The notes: generated by a model from the sequence alone, not told the origin. 10,312 nucleotides of DNA from UBA3775 sp964584255 (GCA_964584255.1 CAZOZM010000028.1:1-10312); one strand, 5' to 3'. Positions 1 through 7,165 are shown, counted from the stretch's first letter. Made by a program: numbers and translations.

Positions 1-131
1 TTGACACTCCCCACAGCTAAAGCAGGGGGATTCTTGTTTCAACCACTACTGCATTGGTTAATACCTTACGGTATTCAATGACTTACACAGTGTCCACAAG
101 CTAGATTATACTGTTCCCATATGCCCTACGG
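1..131 (-). ncRNA. Putative TnpB omega-RNA (reRNA) scaffold, left copy, without an attached tnpB
   Basis: Seen: this is a near-identical copy of 10177-10307, with differences only at 21 and 119. Read on the minus strand it folds into hairpins at 131-117 (CCGTA/TATGG with one G-U pair), 75-60 (AATACC, GTAA loop, GGTATT), 59-41 (AACCA/TGGTT) and 29-9 (CCCC-rich arm, loop TTTA, GGGG arm), and ends in GTGTCAA. Known: IS200/IS605-family right ends encode the TnpB guide RNA, with a GC-rich terminal hairpin, and the guide is read from the flanking DNA just past the end. Inference: this is such a scaffold, detached from tnpB. Its guide would lie left of base 1, outside the window. The tnpB-like frames inside it are broken by stops (for example VGHMGTV then stop), and homology to the other copy ends at 131, 5 bp past the stop codon of the neighbouring gene. 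An inert right-end remnant is the main alternative. Confidence 0.6.
1..131. repeat. 131-bp direct repeat, left copy (IS200/IS605 right-end type)
   Basis: This matches 10177-10307 at 129 of 131 positions, in the same orientation; the differences are A21/C10197 and A119/G10295. Similarity stops abruptly after base 131. The two copies flank the complete set of genes in this window, so recombination between them would excise or duplicate the whole block of about 10.2 kb. Confidence 0.95.
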
Positions 132-136
132 GAAAA

Positions 137-457
137 TTAAAATTCATACTCTCTTCCATACTCTCTGGAATATTTTTTTTCACTGTCTAGTTCATTCTGC
201 AATACGCGTTCTTGAATGTAAAAGGTATCTAATTCCTTTTCACTGATTTTTTCAATTGTCATTCCATATCTGCCTGCATCTGAGATTTCGTGTTGCATTT
301 CTTTAGTGATATCACCGATCACAAGAACTTGATCTGCTTCATACAAAGATTCAACGAATATCATCGTTTTTTTCAGCGCTCTTAATTTTTCTTTTATCAG
401 TCGTTTTTTATTTTTATTACAAATTAAGTAGTATCGAGAAAAACTTTTTAATTTCAT
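137..457 (-). CDS. Small protein with a possible nucleoside-deoxyribosyltransferase-like (DUF7768/DUF4406-type) segment
   Basis: This 106-residue protein is the last gene of the operon. An AGGGAG ribosome binding site (465-470) lies 7 nt before the ATG, inside the short gap after the upstream stop codon. Residues about 40-70 (ADQVLVIGDITKEMQHEIS, then DAGRYGMTIEKIS) resemble the pattern 'ADxLxVxGD-I-xxGMxxEIxxAxxxGxPIxxI' seen in the C-terminal half of small Rossmann-like proteins related to nucleoside 2-deoxyribosyltransferases, common in phage and mobile elements. The N-terminal 30 residues are very basic and lack the CSPYRG-type start of full-length members, so it may be a short or degraded relative. 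The C-terminus carries a 4-residue tandem repeat (REYG REYE). The stop codon is 5 bp from the 131-bp repeat. No role in conjugation is evident; the family assignment is from memory of motif shape. Confidence 0.55.
   Translation of the reverse strand: MKLKSFSRYYLICNKNKKRLIKEKLRALKKTMIFVESLYEADQVLVIGDITKEMQHEISDAGRYGMTIEKISEKELDTFYIQERVLQNELDSEKKYSREYGREYEF
143..166 (-). repeat. 12-bp tandem repeat at the 3' end of the last gene
   Basis: Two in-phase 12-bp units (143-154 and 155-166, 11 of 12 bases identical) encode REYE and REYG at the C-terminus of the 106-residue protein. This looks like a small slippage duplication. It lies 12 bp from the end of the 131-bp repeat. Confidence 0.7.
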
Positions 458-474
458 TTTCAGACTCCCTAAAT

Positions 475-966
475 TTATTCGTAATCTACAAATACAAAAT
501 CATAGTTTTGACTATCCCAATTTACAGTTGCATATAAAAATGTATTCTTTTCATTTTCTAGTGTAAAATAAAGCTGCATAGATTTTTCTTTGTAATTTAC
601 CTGCACTACATTTGTGCAATAAACTTTATCAATGTCATAACCGGCGGCATAGATTTCTTTTTGCATCTGTTTTGTAAAGTCAGTAATGTCATTTATATAC
701 TGCTCTAACTCCTGGTCCATATCTAAAATCTGAAAATCTATTGATTCTATGTATTCATCGGTTATTTCTCTGTTATTGATTATATTATCTGCTGTAATTT
801 CTTGCTTTATTTCAGATATATCAAGTTCTCGTTTTGATTCGTTTGTTTTTGGCGTTTTTGATGTTATATCATCTTTTGGTTTATACAAATTCCAATAGCA
901 CAACCCACAAACAAACACAGTTGTTGCTATAATCAATGCACTTATATATAATATTTTCTTTTTCAT
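475..966 (-). CDS. Membrane-anchored protein of the conjugation operon, function unknown
   Basis: A 163-residue protein with one N-terminal hydrophobic segment (about residues 5-26, after MKKK) and a hydrophilic, acidic outer part. This is the layout of a protein anchored in the membrane and facing the cell wall. No lipobox is evident, although two cysteines lie near the end of the membrane segment. The region at about 65-110 is predicted-helical in character, and the last 50 residues look like strands (VVQVNYKEKSMQLYFTLE, then ATVNWDSQNYDFVFVDYE), so an alpha+beta domain is plausible. The ATG lies 10 nt after the stop of the hydrolase gene with only a weak Shine-Dalgarno, suggesting translational coupling. 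Its place after the VirB4 and hydrolase genes resembles accessory genes of pSK41/pIP501-type clusters. A VirB8-like (NTF2-fold) role is possible but unsupported. Confidence 0.75.
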   Translation of the reverse strand: MKKKILYISALIIATTVFVCGLCYWNLYKPKDDITSKTPKTNESKRELDISEIKQEITADNIINNREITDEYIESIDFQILDMDQELEQYINDITDFTKQMQKEIYAAGYDIDKVYCTNVVQVNYKEKSMQLYFTLENEKNTFLYATVNWDSQNYDFVFVDYE

Positions 967-976
967 TTTATTACCA

Positions 977-2020
977 TTACATATACTGTGTTGGATTTAC
1001 AGGGTTCCCATTAATCTCCAACTGAAAATGCAAATGATTTCCTGAAGAATATCCCGTGGTTCCAACACAACCTATCTGTTGTCCTTTTTTTACTGTTTGT
1101 CCTGCACTTACACATAATTTCGAATGATGCATGTACTTAGTTACGAAACCATTCCCATGATCTATGACCACCCAATTTCCGGCACTATCGCTCCAACCAG
1201 CAATTATTACACTTCCTTCTTTTGCTGCATAAGTAGGTGTTCCAGCCGGAGCAGCATAATCTACTCCGTTGTGATAGGAATTGTCCCATTCTCGATATCC
1301 AAAGGTGCTAGATATGTAAGTAAGTTCTGGACAAGGATGACAAAAAGTACCATCACCTACAACTAGAATCTCCGAACTTCCTTTTTCAAAACTTGCCACT
1401 GTCATATTGTCAAATTTGTACAAATCATACGTCTGATATAGATTGATCAATTTTTGCGGATAATCCGGATCAGTAGCATATCCAGCTCTCCATATAGCAT
1501 AGGCCCAATCATCATCGTTTTTAGCTGATTCTGTTTGTGCTGTATATCGTTCTGTACATAACAAGATAGCATGATCCTCAATGCTTTCTTTCACATTGTT
1601 ATATTTTCTGAAAGGTTCATTTATTGTAATATACGTTGATCCAGTATATTCTTGGGTAGCATAAAGCTTTGAGCCAGCAGTTCCACTCCCTTTGATCCCA
1701 AATAAATTGTTACATTCATATGCAAGTAAAGATAAACCACCTGGATAGTTTCCTCTACTCTCTAGGATAATCTGAGCTAGTGTTAATGCAGCGGGTACGC
1801 CATATTTCTCTTGCGTTTCTAGCGAACCAATAATCATGTCATTTGTTAATATTTTAGGAAGGTTTTCTATCTGTATGGATTTTTCTTTCTCTGTTTTTTC
1901 TTTATTTCCAAACAATACATAACTTTGTTGATAGCTTTGGATAATCCCACCGATACCTACAATCGTAAGTACTACCATCAAAATGCCTGCAATGATTGCT
2001 CCTTTTTTAAAAAAACGCAT
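977..2020 (-). CDS. VirB1-like bifunctional peptidoglycan hydrolase (glucosaminidase + M23 endopeptidase)
   Basis: This 347-residue protein opens the cell wall for assembly of the conjugation channel. It has an N-terminal membrane segment (about 8-28). A glucosaminidase-type lysozyme-fold domain follows (about 55-205), with AQIILESRG (likely catalytic E87) and NNLFGIKG. An M23 zinc endopeptidase domain ends it (about 235-347), with HNGVD (H250, D254), YMHH (H298) and GNHLHF (H331); all expected metal and catalytic residues are present. The domain order matches VirB1-type hydrolases of Gram-positive conjugation systems (TraG of pIP501, CwlT of ICEBs1 with related domains). The ATG follows the virB4 stop codon without a gap, and a strong AGGAGG (2028-2033) sits inside the end of virB4, so the two genes are coupled. 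A weak start for the next gene lies 10 nt past its stop. Confidence 0.93.
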   Translation of the reverse strand: MRFFKKGAIIAGILMVVLTIVGIGGIIQSYQQSYVLFGNKEKTEKEKSIQIENLPKILTNDMIIGSLETQEKYGVPAALTLAQIILESRGNYPGGLSLLAYECNNLFGIKGSGTAGSKLYATQEYTGSTYITINEPFRKYNNVKESIEDHAILLCTERYTAQTESAKNDDDWAYAIWRAGYATDPDYPQKLINLYQTYDLYKFDNMTVASFEKGSSEILVVGDGTFCHPCPELTYISSTFGYREWDNSYHNGVDYAAPAGTPTYAAKEGSVIIAGWSDSAGNWVVIDHGNGFVTKYMHHSKLCVSAGQTVKKGQQIGCVGTTGYSSGNHLHFQLEINGNPVNPTQYM

Positions 2021-3940
2021 TTAGATTCCTCCTGTAAATAACTGCTTCTCTTCCTCTGTTACATGCACGTGGAACTCTAGATTTTGTTCGCCTGAAATAC
2101 AAAGAATGTTATCCCCCATTTCTAAGGTTGGAATCCTTGATATCTGTGATTGCGTTAATTCGTTTTGGAAAACAGTATTGATCAAACTTAATGCATTTCC
2201 ATCTTGATGGAATATGAATTTATATTGTGTTAATTCAAATACAGTTTTTAGTTTATTGATTGCGATATCGGAACTTCCTTCCGGCACATAATCTCGAATG
2301 GATTGACTGGCCATCATGATCCCACCAAAATATTTTCGTGCTTCTCTTAAATAAATAGTAATCAAATCCAATGCTTGCAGTTTTTGCGTATTGATCCAAC
2401 GATGCGATTCGTCTATGATGATTAAAAACTTAACGATATCCTGCTTTTTGATTTTTTCTTTATTGTATAAATCATTCATAACTTGTCCATTCGTTACACA
2501 GTTGTCCCAACATAGAGATACCATATTAAAGATTACGGCATCAAATATCTGTGGCTCTAGTTCTTTAATCGTGGAAATGTCAAATGTAACAATCTGTTCA
2601 TCCAATATATTTTCTAATGACGTATATCCGTTAAATATAGATCCATATGTAGCTACAATATTTTCTAACGTATTTTTTATATTATCTAGGATTAATAAAT
2701 TTTTCTTTGCAACTTCCTCTTCCATCGGATTATATTTACTTGCTGATATCTTATTCATTTTTTTAATTGTGTAATCAAGAAGATCACCGAATGTAGGGTA
2801 GCTTTTTGCTGGAAGTCCAGTAATTTGAATCTCGCGATTCTCCAGTTCTGGATTCAGATCAAATTCAAAGTATAATTCTCTGATCAGATTTGCAAAATGC
2901 GTAATCTCTTGTTGTTCTGCTCCTGGCACAAGGAATTTATAAATTGTCGTTACTTTAGATATATGGCGCTGAAAATTAACTGTTTCAATTTCGCCTGAAC
3001 GAAGAATTTCTAATGGATTCAACATTCCGTTTGTACCATCCAACTTTATGATCTTTCCACCTCTAGCTTTTGTAAGAGTTGCAAATTCCCCGGATATATC
3101 AAATGTGCGTACATAATCCCCTCTTGCTGCACGATCATCAAACCGTTTTTTCAACCACGTTGATTTTCCAGATCCCATGGTTCCGAACACGACAGAGTTG
3201 TAATATAGTCTTGTGGCTGTTTTTGTAAATTCGTCAAATAGTACATTACCACCACATGGCGTATATCCTGCATAAGATCCTTCCGGATCATCTAAAGAAG
3301 AAAAATGAAATGGATTGCCAATTGCTAATGCCTGCGTAGTGATTGGTTGTCCTGGCACATCAAATGGATTTGCTGTTTGCTCTGTATACGATTGGTATAC
3401 GGATATCCATTCATTTTTAGATTCGTTCAAAAATACGGCAGCTCGATAAGTGTTACTCTCTAATATATTGATCAGTTTTTTTACCTTCTCTTCTAATGCT
3501 GCTTTACTCCTGTCTGATATAAAAATTCTAATTTTTACAAGTTTGATTACCTCTCCCAATGACGATATTTCCTGATACAACGTTTTCATTTCTTTTACAC
3601 GTTGTTCTGCATCGTATTGTTCTACGAAATCTTGTGCATATTGATAACGTACCATTTGTTCTTTTAAAGATTTATTGATGTTTTTCATAACTTCTGTTAC
3701 ATCGTCTGTTGAGATGTCTATTGTTGTAACAGTATCTTTAATTCGACAAACTGTGCGTAACCAGCTTGCGTATACTTTTCCCGGAAATTTATAAATATGT
3801 AAACAACATTCATACCCTGTTCCAGTGCGAATCATTCCTTCATCACGAAAGGATATCCCTCCTTGCGGTTGTATCTTGCTAATTAAAAGGAAATCTGTTT
3901 TTACTGTATCTTCCGGTTTTGTTTTTTTTAAACTTCTCAT
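2021..3940 (-). CDS. virB4: VirB4-family conjugation ATPase (TrsE/TraE-like)
   Basis: A 639-residue cytoplasmic AAA+ ATPase that powers channel assembly and substrate transfer at the inner face of the membrane. Residues 1-200 are the VirB4 N-terminal domain. The nucleotide-binding core starts near 240, with Walker A GTMGSGKST (253-261), Walker B KFLIIIDE (504-511, D510/E511) and the downstream LREARKYFGG...ASQS segment (531-547) characteristic of VirB4 proteins. Its length fits the compact TrsE/TraE group (around 650 residues), not the roughly 800-residue proteins of Tn916-type elements. The start is supported by AAGGGGAG (3947-3954) 6 nt before the ATG. It sits 17 nt downstream of the TrsD-like gene, and its stop abuts the hydrolase start. 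No lost catalytic residue or frameshift was seen. Confidence 0.95.
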   Translation of the reverse strand: MRSLKKTKPEDTVKTDFLLISKIQPQGGISFRDEGMIRTGTGYECCLHIYKFPGKVYASWLRTVCRIKDTVTTIDISTDDVTEVMKNINKSLKEQMVRYQYAQDFVEQYDAEQRVKEMKTLYQEISSLGEVIKLVKIRIFISDRSKAALEEKVKKLINILESNTYRAAVFLNESKNEWISVYQSYTEQTANPFDVPGQPITTQALAIGNPFHFSSLDDPEGSYAGYTPCGGNVLFDEFTKTATRLYYNSVVFGTMGSGKSTWLKKRFDDRAARGDYVRTFDISGEFATLTKARGGKIIKLDGTNGMLNPLEILRSGEIETVNFQRHISKVTTIYKFLVPGAEQQEITHFANLIRELYFEFDLNPELENREIQITGLPAKSYPTFGDLLDYTIKKMNKISASKYNPMEEEVAKKNLLILDNIKNTLENIVATYGSIFNGYTSLENILDEQIVTFDISTIKELEPQIFDAVIFNMVSLCWDNCVTNGQVMNDLYNKEKIKKQDIVKFLIIIDESHRWINTQKLQALDLITIYLREARKYFGGIMMASQSIRDYVPEGSSDIAINKLKTVFELTQYKFIFHQDGNALSLINTVFQNELTQSQISRIPTLEMGDNILCISGEQNLEFHVHVTEEEKQLFTGGI

Positions 3941-3957
3941 ATGTCTCTCCCCTTAAC

Positions 3958-4626
3958 TTAGAATATGTGAGAACATTTATTCATCAGTTTATACAAGATT
4001 TGAATTTTTTTGTCTGCACTTATTTCTTCTAGTAATCCCATTTTTCCAGTAGACAATACACTCAATATAGATCTGCGGTTATTTTCGAAAGTATTCTTAT
4101 CTTTTGAGTAATACATCAAATAAAATTCTCTTGACGTACTATTTTTCTCCAACCATTCTAACTGATAAATCTTTTTTTCCTGTGCTTTTCTAATTTCAGG
4201 ATTTTTCGTATGTTCCATCTTATATCTCCAATATTCCTGCTGACATGAAGTGTTACATGGATAATTCATCGTAACAATTTTTAGATCATCTGGATAAGTT
4301 TTATACAGTTTCACAAACTTCATTGCATCCCAATTGAGTTCATCTTCTGATGCACTATTTAAATCTTTTGTATGGATCTTAAAAAAGTCCATATACATCC
4401 CATTTCTCATAACAAAACATTTCAAGTTCTGATCATAATAATCAACGGTTGGAATTTTAGTAAATTGTGGATCTACTTTTACAACTTCATCTTCTTGTAT
4501 TTCTTTCTCTTTTGCTAATTTTCTTTTTTTACATTTTGTAACGATCAATACAATAAATAGAACAATACAGACTATAAGAATAAGAAATCCCACACTTAAT
4601 GTAACTATACTCTGAAGGTCAAACAT
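3958..4626 (-). CDS. TrsD-like membrane protein resembling a VirB4 N-terminal domain
   Basis: A 222-residue protein with one N-terminal membrane helix (about 8-30), a basic stretch (KCKKRK) and a cytoplasmic domain (about 60-222) with no Walker motif. Features of the domain such as MYMDFFKIHTKDLN, DELNWDAMKFVKLYKTY, DDLKIVTMNYP and WLEKNSTSREFYLMYYS recall the N-terminal domain of VirB4/CagE ATPases and the TrsD/TraD proteins encoded just before virB4 in pSK41-type clusters. Inferred role: it docks VirB4 or completes its membrane-side domain. Its ATG overlaps the stop of the preceding gene by 8 nt (ATGTTTGA), and a strong AAGGAGG (4633-4639) lies 6 nt upstream. It is unlikely to be a simple break of virB4, because the downstream virB4 is full-length for its group and this protein has its own membrane anchor. 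Confidence 0.75.
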   Translation of the reverse strand: MFDLQSIVTLSVGFLILIVCIVLFIVLIVTKCKKRKLAKEKEIQEDEVVKVDPQFTKIPTVDYYDQNLKCFVMRNGMYMDFFKIHTKDLNSASEDELNWDAMKFVKLYKTYPDDLKIVTMNYPCNTSCQQEYWRYKMEHTKNPEIRKAQEKKIYQLEWLEKNSTSREFYLMYYSKDKNTFENNRRSILSVLSTGKMGLLEEISADKKIQILYKLMNKCSHIF

Positions 4627-4942
4627 CTTCTTCCTCCTTTTTTATCGTAGTATATGCAATCTTTGTCGGACGATATACGCATCTATCTCTTTTTAGATAA
4701 ATAATCACTGTTTGATAAATTCTTCTCTTTTTATTTATTGGACTTGGTAAAGTTAATAATACAGCCATGATTATAGAAAAAATCCAAAAAGGAATCTGCA
4801 ATGCCTGATGTACAACATTTGCTAAAAGTGAAGTTAAAATCATGTATGCAATTAAAAAGAAAAAATCAAGTGCATACATCCATAGCATGACTTTTGTTTC
4901 CGATTTTATTTCTTGTGGCATTGTATACGATTCATTGATCAT
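4619..4942 (-). CDS. PrgI/TrsC/VirB3-like inner-membrane conjugation protein
   Basis: A 107-residue protein with two adjacent membrane helices (about 20-46 and 49-67). A basic tail follows with the pattern NKKRRIYQTVIIYLKRDRCVYRP (about 69-91, a hallmark of small PrgI/TrsC-type proteins) and an acidic end. Such proteins occupy the VirB3 position, next to VirB4, in Gram-positive conjugation channels. The order here, small two-helix protein then TrsD-like then VirB4, agrees with that. The ATG is preceded by AAAGGA at a somewhat long spacing, just past the hairpin at 4960-4979. Its final codons contain the ribosome binding site of the next gene, and the two overlap by 8 nt. The choice between the PrgI, TrsC and VirB3 names is from general resemblance only. 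Confidence 0.8.
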   Translation of the reverse strand: MINESYTMPQEIKSETKVMLWMYALDFFFLIAYMILTSLLANVVHQALQIPFWIFSIIMAVLLTLPSPINKKRRIYQTVIIYLKRDRCVYRPTKIAYTTIKKEEEDV

Positions 4943-4959
4943 TCTATCATTTCCTTTCT

Positions 4960-4979
4960 AGGTACTATTTATAGTACCT
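4960..4979 (-). promoter_or_regulatory. Intergenic hairpin with GGTACTA stem, between the VirB6-like and PrgI-like genes
   Basis: Arms AGGTACTA (4960-4967) and TAGTACCT (4972-4979) pair perfectly over 8 bp around a 4-nt loop. The hairpin fills most of the 38-bp gap between two operon genes, directly after the stop codon at 4981. No U-tract follows on the minus strand, so it is not a standard Rho-independent terminator. An RNA-processing or stability element, or a protein-binding site, is more likely. Its core is shared with the hairpin at 9842-9869. Confidence 0.6.
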
Positions 4980-4980
4980 T

Positions 4981-7008
4981 TTATTTTTTCTTTTTTGTTG
5001 ATGTGTTTGTTTGTTTTTTCGATGGTTCTAAATTAATTGTTTTTTGATCAGAAAAGCTATTTTCTTTCCTTGATATTGGTCGATTTTTTCCTTGATTTTT
5101 CGTAACATCGACATTCAAATCCATATCTTGCAAACTTGCATTTTCCTGCATATTTTTTGAAATATCTTTCTCTTTATCGCTTGTTTCTGCCGAATTATTT
5201 TCTAAACTGATATCTCCAGGATCTGCTGTTGTTTGTGTATCTTTCGGTATGTCATTTTGATCATTAGTATCCAAATCTAATTCATTAAGATCCTGTGGAT
5301 TTGCATATTTACTCCATGCATCATTCTGACTATCCGAAGGTCCATCATTTGTAACACCACTAACCCCATTCATATCATTTTCATCGTTTTGTGATTGCTT
5401 CCAATCCTGCTCCATCTGTTCGCTGGCTGATGCTCCAGAGACACCACTTTTATCAGAATCGGATAAATCCAACATATCACTAGATGAATTTTCAGGATTT
5501 TTTTCATTCATTGTTTTTTCACCTGATAATCCATCTTTTTCTAAATTTGAATCCTCTGTAGGATTATGATTTTGATTTGCGCTGTTTTGCTCATTATCTT
5601 TAGCAGATGAAGTGTTCTTGCTATCTGGAGGTACATTACTATCGTCTTTTTCATTGCCTCCGTTTTGTTGCCTTAACTCGTTCAAAATTCCCTCTTGCGT
5701 CTTTTGCATCTGATGCGAACGTGCAAGGTTCGCAGCTCCACCAACTGCGTGTGAAGCACCTCGAACCATATGCTGTGCAGCTATTAGTTTTCCTACAGTA
5801 CTATTAAGACCAGCATCAATCCCTGTGAGCTGCTGTATGATGTTAGGACCATCTATAATAGCAAATGTAATAAATGCTAAAAAGACATAATAAACTACAC
5901 CATTCCCATATGTGTCACTTATAAATCTTTCTGCCAAATAATATAGTTTTAGCAATACTGATGTCAGTAATAAAACAATATACCCGTTAATTATCGACTG
6001 TAATATTTTCACGGTCTTTTGAACACCGTTTAAATTAGCCGAATATAAAGGTGCAATAATTCTTGCAGTTACTATTTCGATGACAATCCTAACTACTTTG
6101 TAACTTATACAGATATATAAAATACATGTGCATAACAACGTTATGTAAATCGGAAAATAATCGACTTTATATCGATAATAAAATTCATTAAAGAAATCAT
6201 TATCATCACTACTATTCCATCCAAATCCATTGTATACATCCGCTAAAGCATCCACTATTGATCCATCTTCCGCGTAATAATACGTCAATTTTTTTCCGAG
6301 GATTCCATCTTTCCCTTTTGCATCTTTTGATAATCTTTCGCTTTCGTAATTTAATACTTCGTTGATTTCAATTCTATCAATATCAAACGAATTATCTGGA
6401 TAATGACATGTCGAAAGATCAAAGGAACCGTCTGCTAATACTGTTAACCCACCACATTGACTATCTATATATAAGAGATCGTATAAATGGGTATTCACGA
6501 CCTCATCTGCAATAGTTCCTGATCCTGCTATTTCATTCATGGCTGATTGGATTGGACTTTGCAATGTAGCTAACAACCAAGAAGGCAATGCCAATGAGAT
6601 TACAATCATAAAAAGTGCTGGTAATATTTTTGGTTTCTTTTCATGATCAATGATCAATATGATTCCTAATCCACAAATAGAAACGGCCATAATTGCTCCA
6701 AATAACACTTCCAATTTGTCCATCATATCTGAGCTTTCAATGTATTGTGTAAAATCTATAAATCCTATGGATTTGCTATATAAAAGCGCACATGCATCTG
6801 CAACCCACACAAAGAGCTTAACAATTGCCCATCCAACGGATCGAAAAAAGGAAGTAATAAGATTATTTTCTACAAACAAATCTGGAAAATTTGTTAATAC
6901 AGAAATAATCGTGCTATCCTCTGTTGCCAATACATTGGTTGATAGACAAACCGTACATAGAATTATAAAGCCTATAATTATTAACGTTTTCTTACCTTTC
7001 TTCTTCAT
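4981..7008 (-). CDS. VirB6/TrbL-like polytopic channel protein with long hydrophilic C-terminal tail
   Basis: A 675-residue membrane protein. The chosen start is the ATG at 7008, because AGGAG (7014-7018) lies 5 nt upstream and the protein then begins with a clear signal-type sequence (KKKGKK, hydrophobic core, NVLA at 25-28). The in-frame ATG at 7056 would add 16 charged residues before it. Hydrophobic segments lie near 50-80, 100-120, 128-150, 284-320, 338-358 and 370-386, with an outward-type loop at about 150-280. The motif DGPNIIQQLTGIDAGL (386-401) is typical of VirB6/TrbL proteins of Gram-positive conjugation systems (TrsL, TraL, CD0419-like). From about 445 to 675 the chain is low-complexity, rich in N, D, S, Q, K and E, and probably disordered. 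It would form part of the inner-membrane pore. A hairpin follows its stop codon. Confidence 0.85.
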   Translation of the reverse strand: MKKKGKKTLIIIGFIILCTVCLSTNVLATEDSTIISVLTNFPDLFVENNLITSFFRSVGWAIVKLFVWVADACALLYSKSIGFIDFTQYIESSDMMDKLEVLFGAIMAVSICGLGIILIIDHEKKPKILPALFMIVISLALPSWLLATLQSPIQSAMNEIAGSGTIADEVVNTHLYDLLYIDSQCGGLTVLADGSFDLSTCHYPDNSFDIDRIEINEVLNYESERLSKDAKGKDGILGKKLTYYYAEDGSIVDALADVYNGFGWNSSDDNDFFNEFYYRYKVDYFPIYITLLCTCILYICISYKVVRIVIEIVTARIIAPLYSANLNGVQKTVKILQSIINGYIVLLLTSVLLKLYYLAERFISDTYGNGVVYYVFLAFITFAIIDGPNIIQQLTGIDAGLNSTVGKLIAAQHMVRGASHAVGGAANLARSHQMQKTQEGILNELRQQNGGNEKDDSNVPPDSKNTSSAKDNEQNSANQNHNPTEDSNLEKDGLSGEKTMNEKNPENSSSDMLDLSDSDKSGVSGASASEQMEQDWKQSQNDENDMNGVSGVTNDGPSDSQNDAWSKYANPQDLNELDLDTNDQNDIPKDTQTTADPGDISLENNSAETSDKEKDISKNMQENASLQDMDLNVDVTKNQGKNRPISRKENSFSDQKTINLEPSKKQTNTSTKKKK

Positions 7009-7165
7009 GTTTTCTCCTTTTTTCGTATGCTCTGATTTTTTCAAATAAGGCTTCATCTTGTTCTCTTTTTACCTCAATAGAGGACAATGCAGAACACATT
7101 TCTAATTCTTTTATAATCATATCTGCTTCTCTACGAGTTTCTTGAATCATACATAATTCCAACAT
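6992..7165 (-). CDS. Small charged ORF (57 aa) overlapping both neighbours, unknown
   Basis: Translating the minus strand between the coupling-protein and VirB6-like genes gives a 57-residue ORF. It runs from ATG (7165-7163) to TAA (6994-6992) and begins MLELCMIQETRREADMI. AGGAG (7172-7176) stands 6 nt before the ATG, as good as any ribosome binding site in this operon. It overlaps the last 35 nt of the coupling-protein gene and the first 17 nt of the VirB6-like gene. It therefore covers the 122-nt gap that would otherwise be the longest in an operon of tightly packed genes. The product is strongly charged, E/K/R-rich and helical in character, with a possible coiled coil at about 9-55, and has no membrane segment. 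It may couple translation of the VirB6-like gene. I do not recognise a family. Confidence 0.65.
   Translation of the reverse strand: MLELCMIQETRREADMIIKELEMCSALSSIEVKREQDEALFEKIRAYEKRRKHEEER

Noticed and set aside
1..6. Perfect TTGACA (-35-like) on the plus strand at the start of each repeat
   Set aside because: No -10 element lies 16-18 bp downstream in either copy; the sequence there is the GC-rich hairpin. The match is explained by the right-end motif.
105..110. Perfect TATAAT on the minus strand inside the repeat, possible promoter of the RNA
   Set aside because: No acceptable -35 or extended -10 precedes it in either copy (TCCCGT lies at the -35 position in the left copy), and in the right copy the TAA of this stretch is the tnpB stop codon. 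It remains a weak possibility.
3958..4626. Frameshifted N-terminal fragment of virB4
   Set aside because: It has its own strong ribosome binding site, its own membrane anchor and a stop before a second complete ribosome binding site, and the downstream VirB4 has its own N-terminal domain.
6650..7048. Plus-strand open frame of 132 codons
   Set aside because: It lies opposite the signal peptide and membrane helices of the VirB6-like gene, has no ribosome binding site, and its peptide resembles no protein.
7009..7056. Upstream ATG that would extend the VirB6-like protein by 16 residues
   Set aside because: The ATG at 7008 has AGGAG 5 nt upstream and starts a clean signal-type sequence, while the extension is charged and overlaps the 57-residue ORF in another frame.
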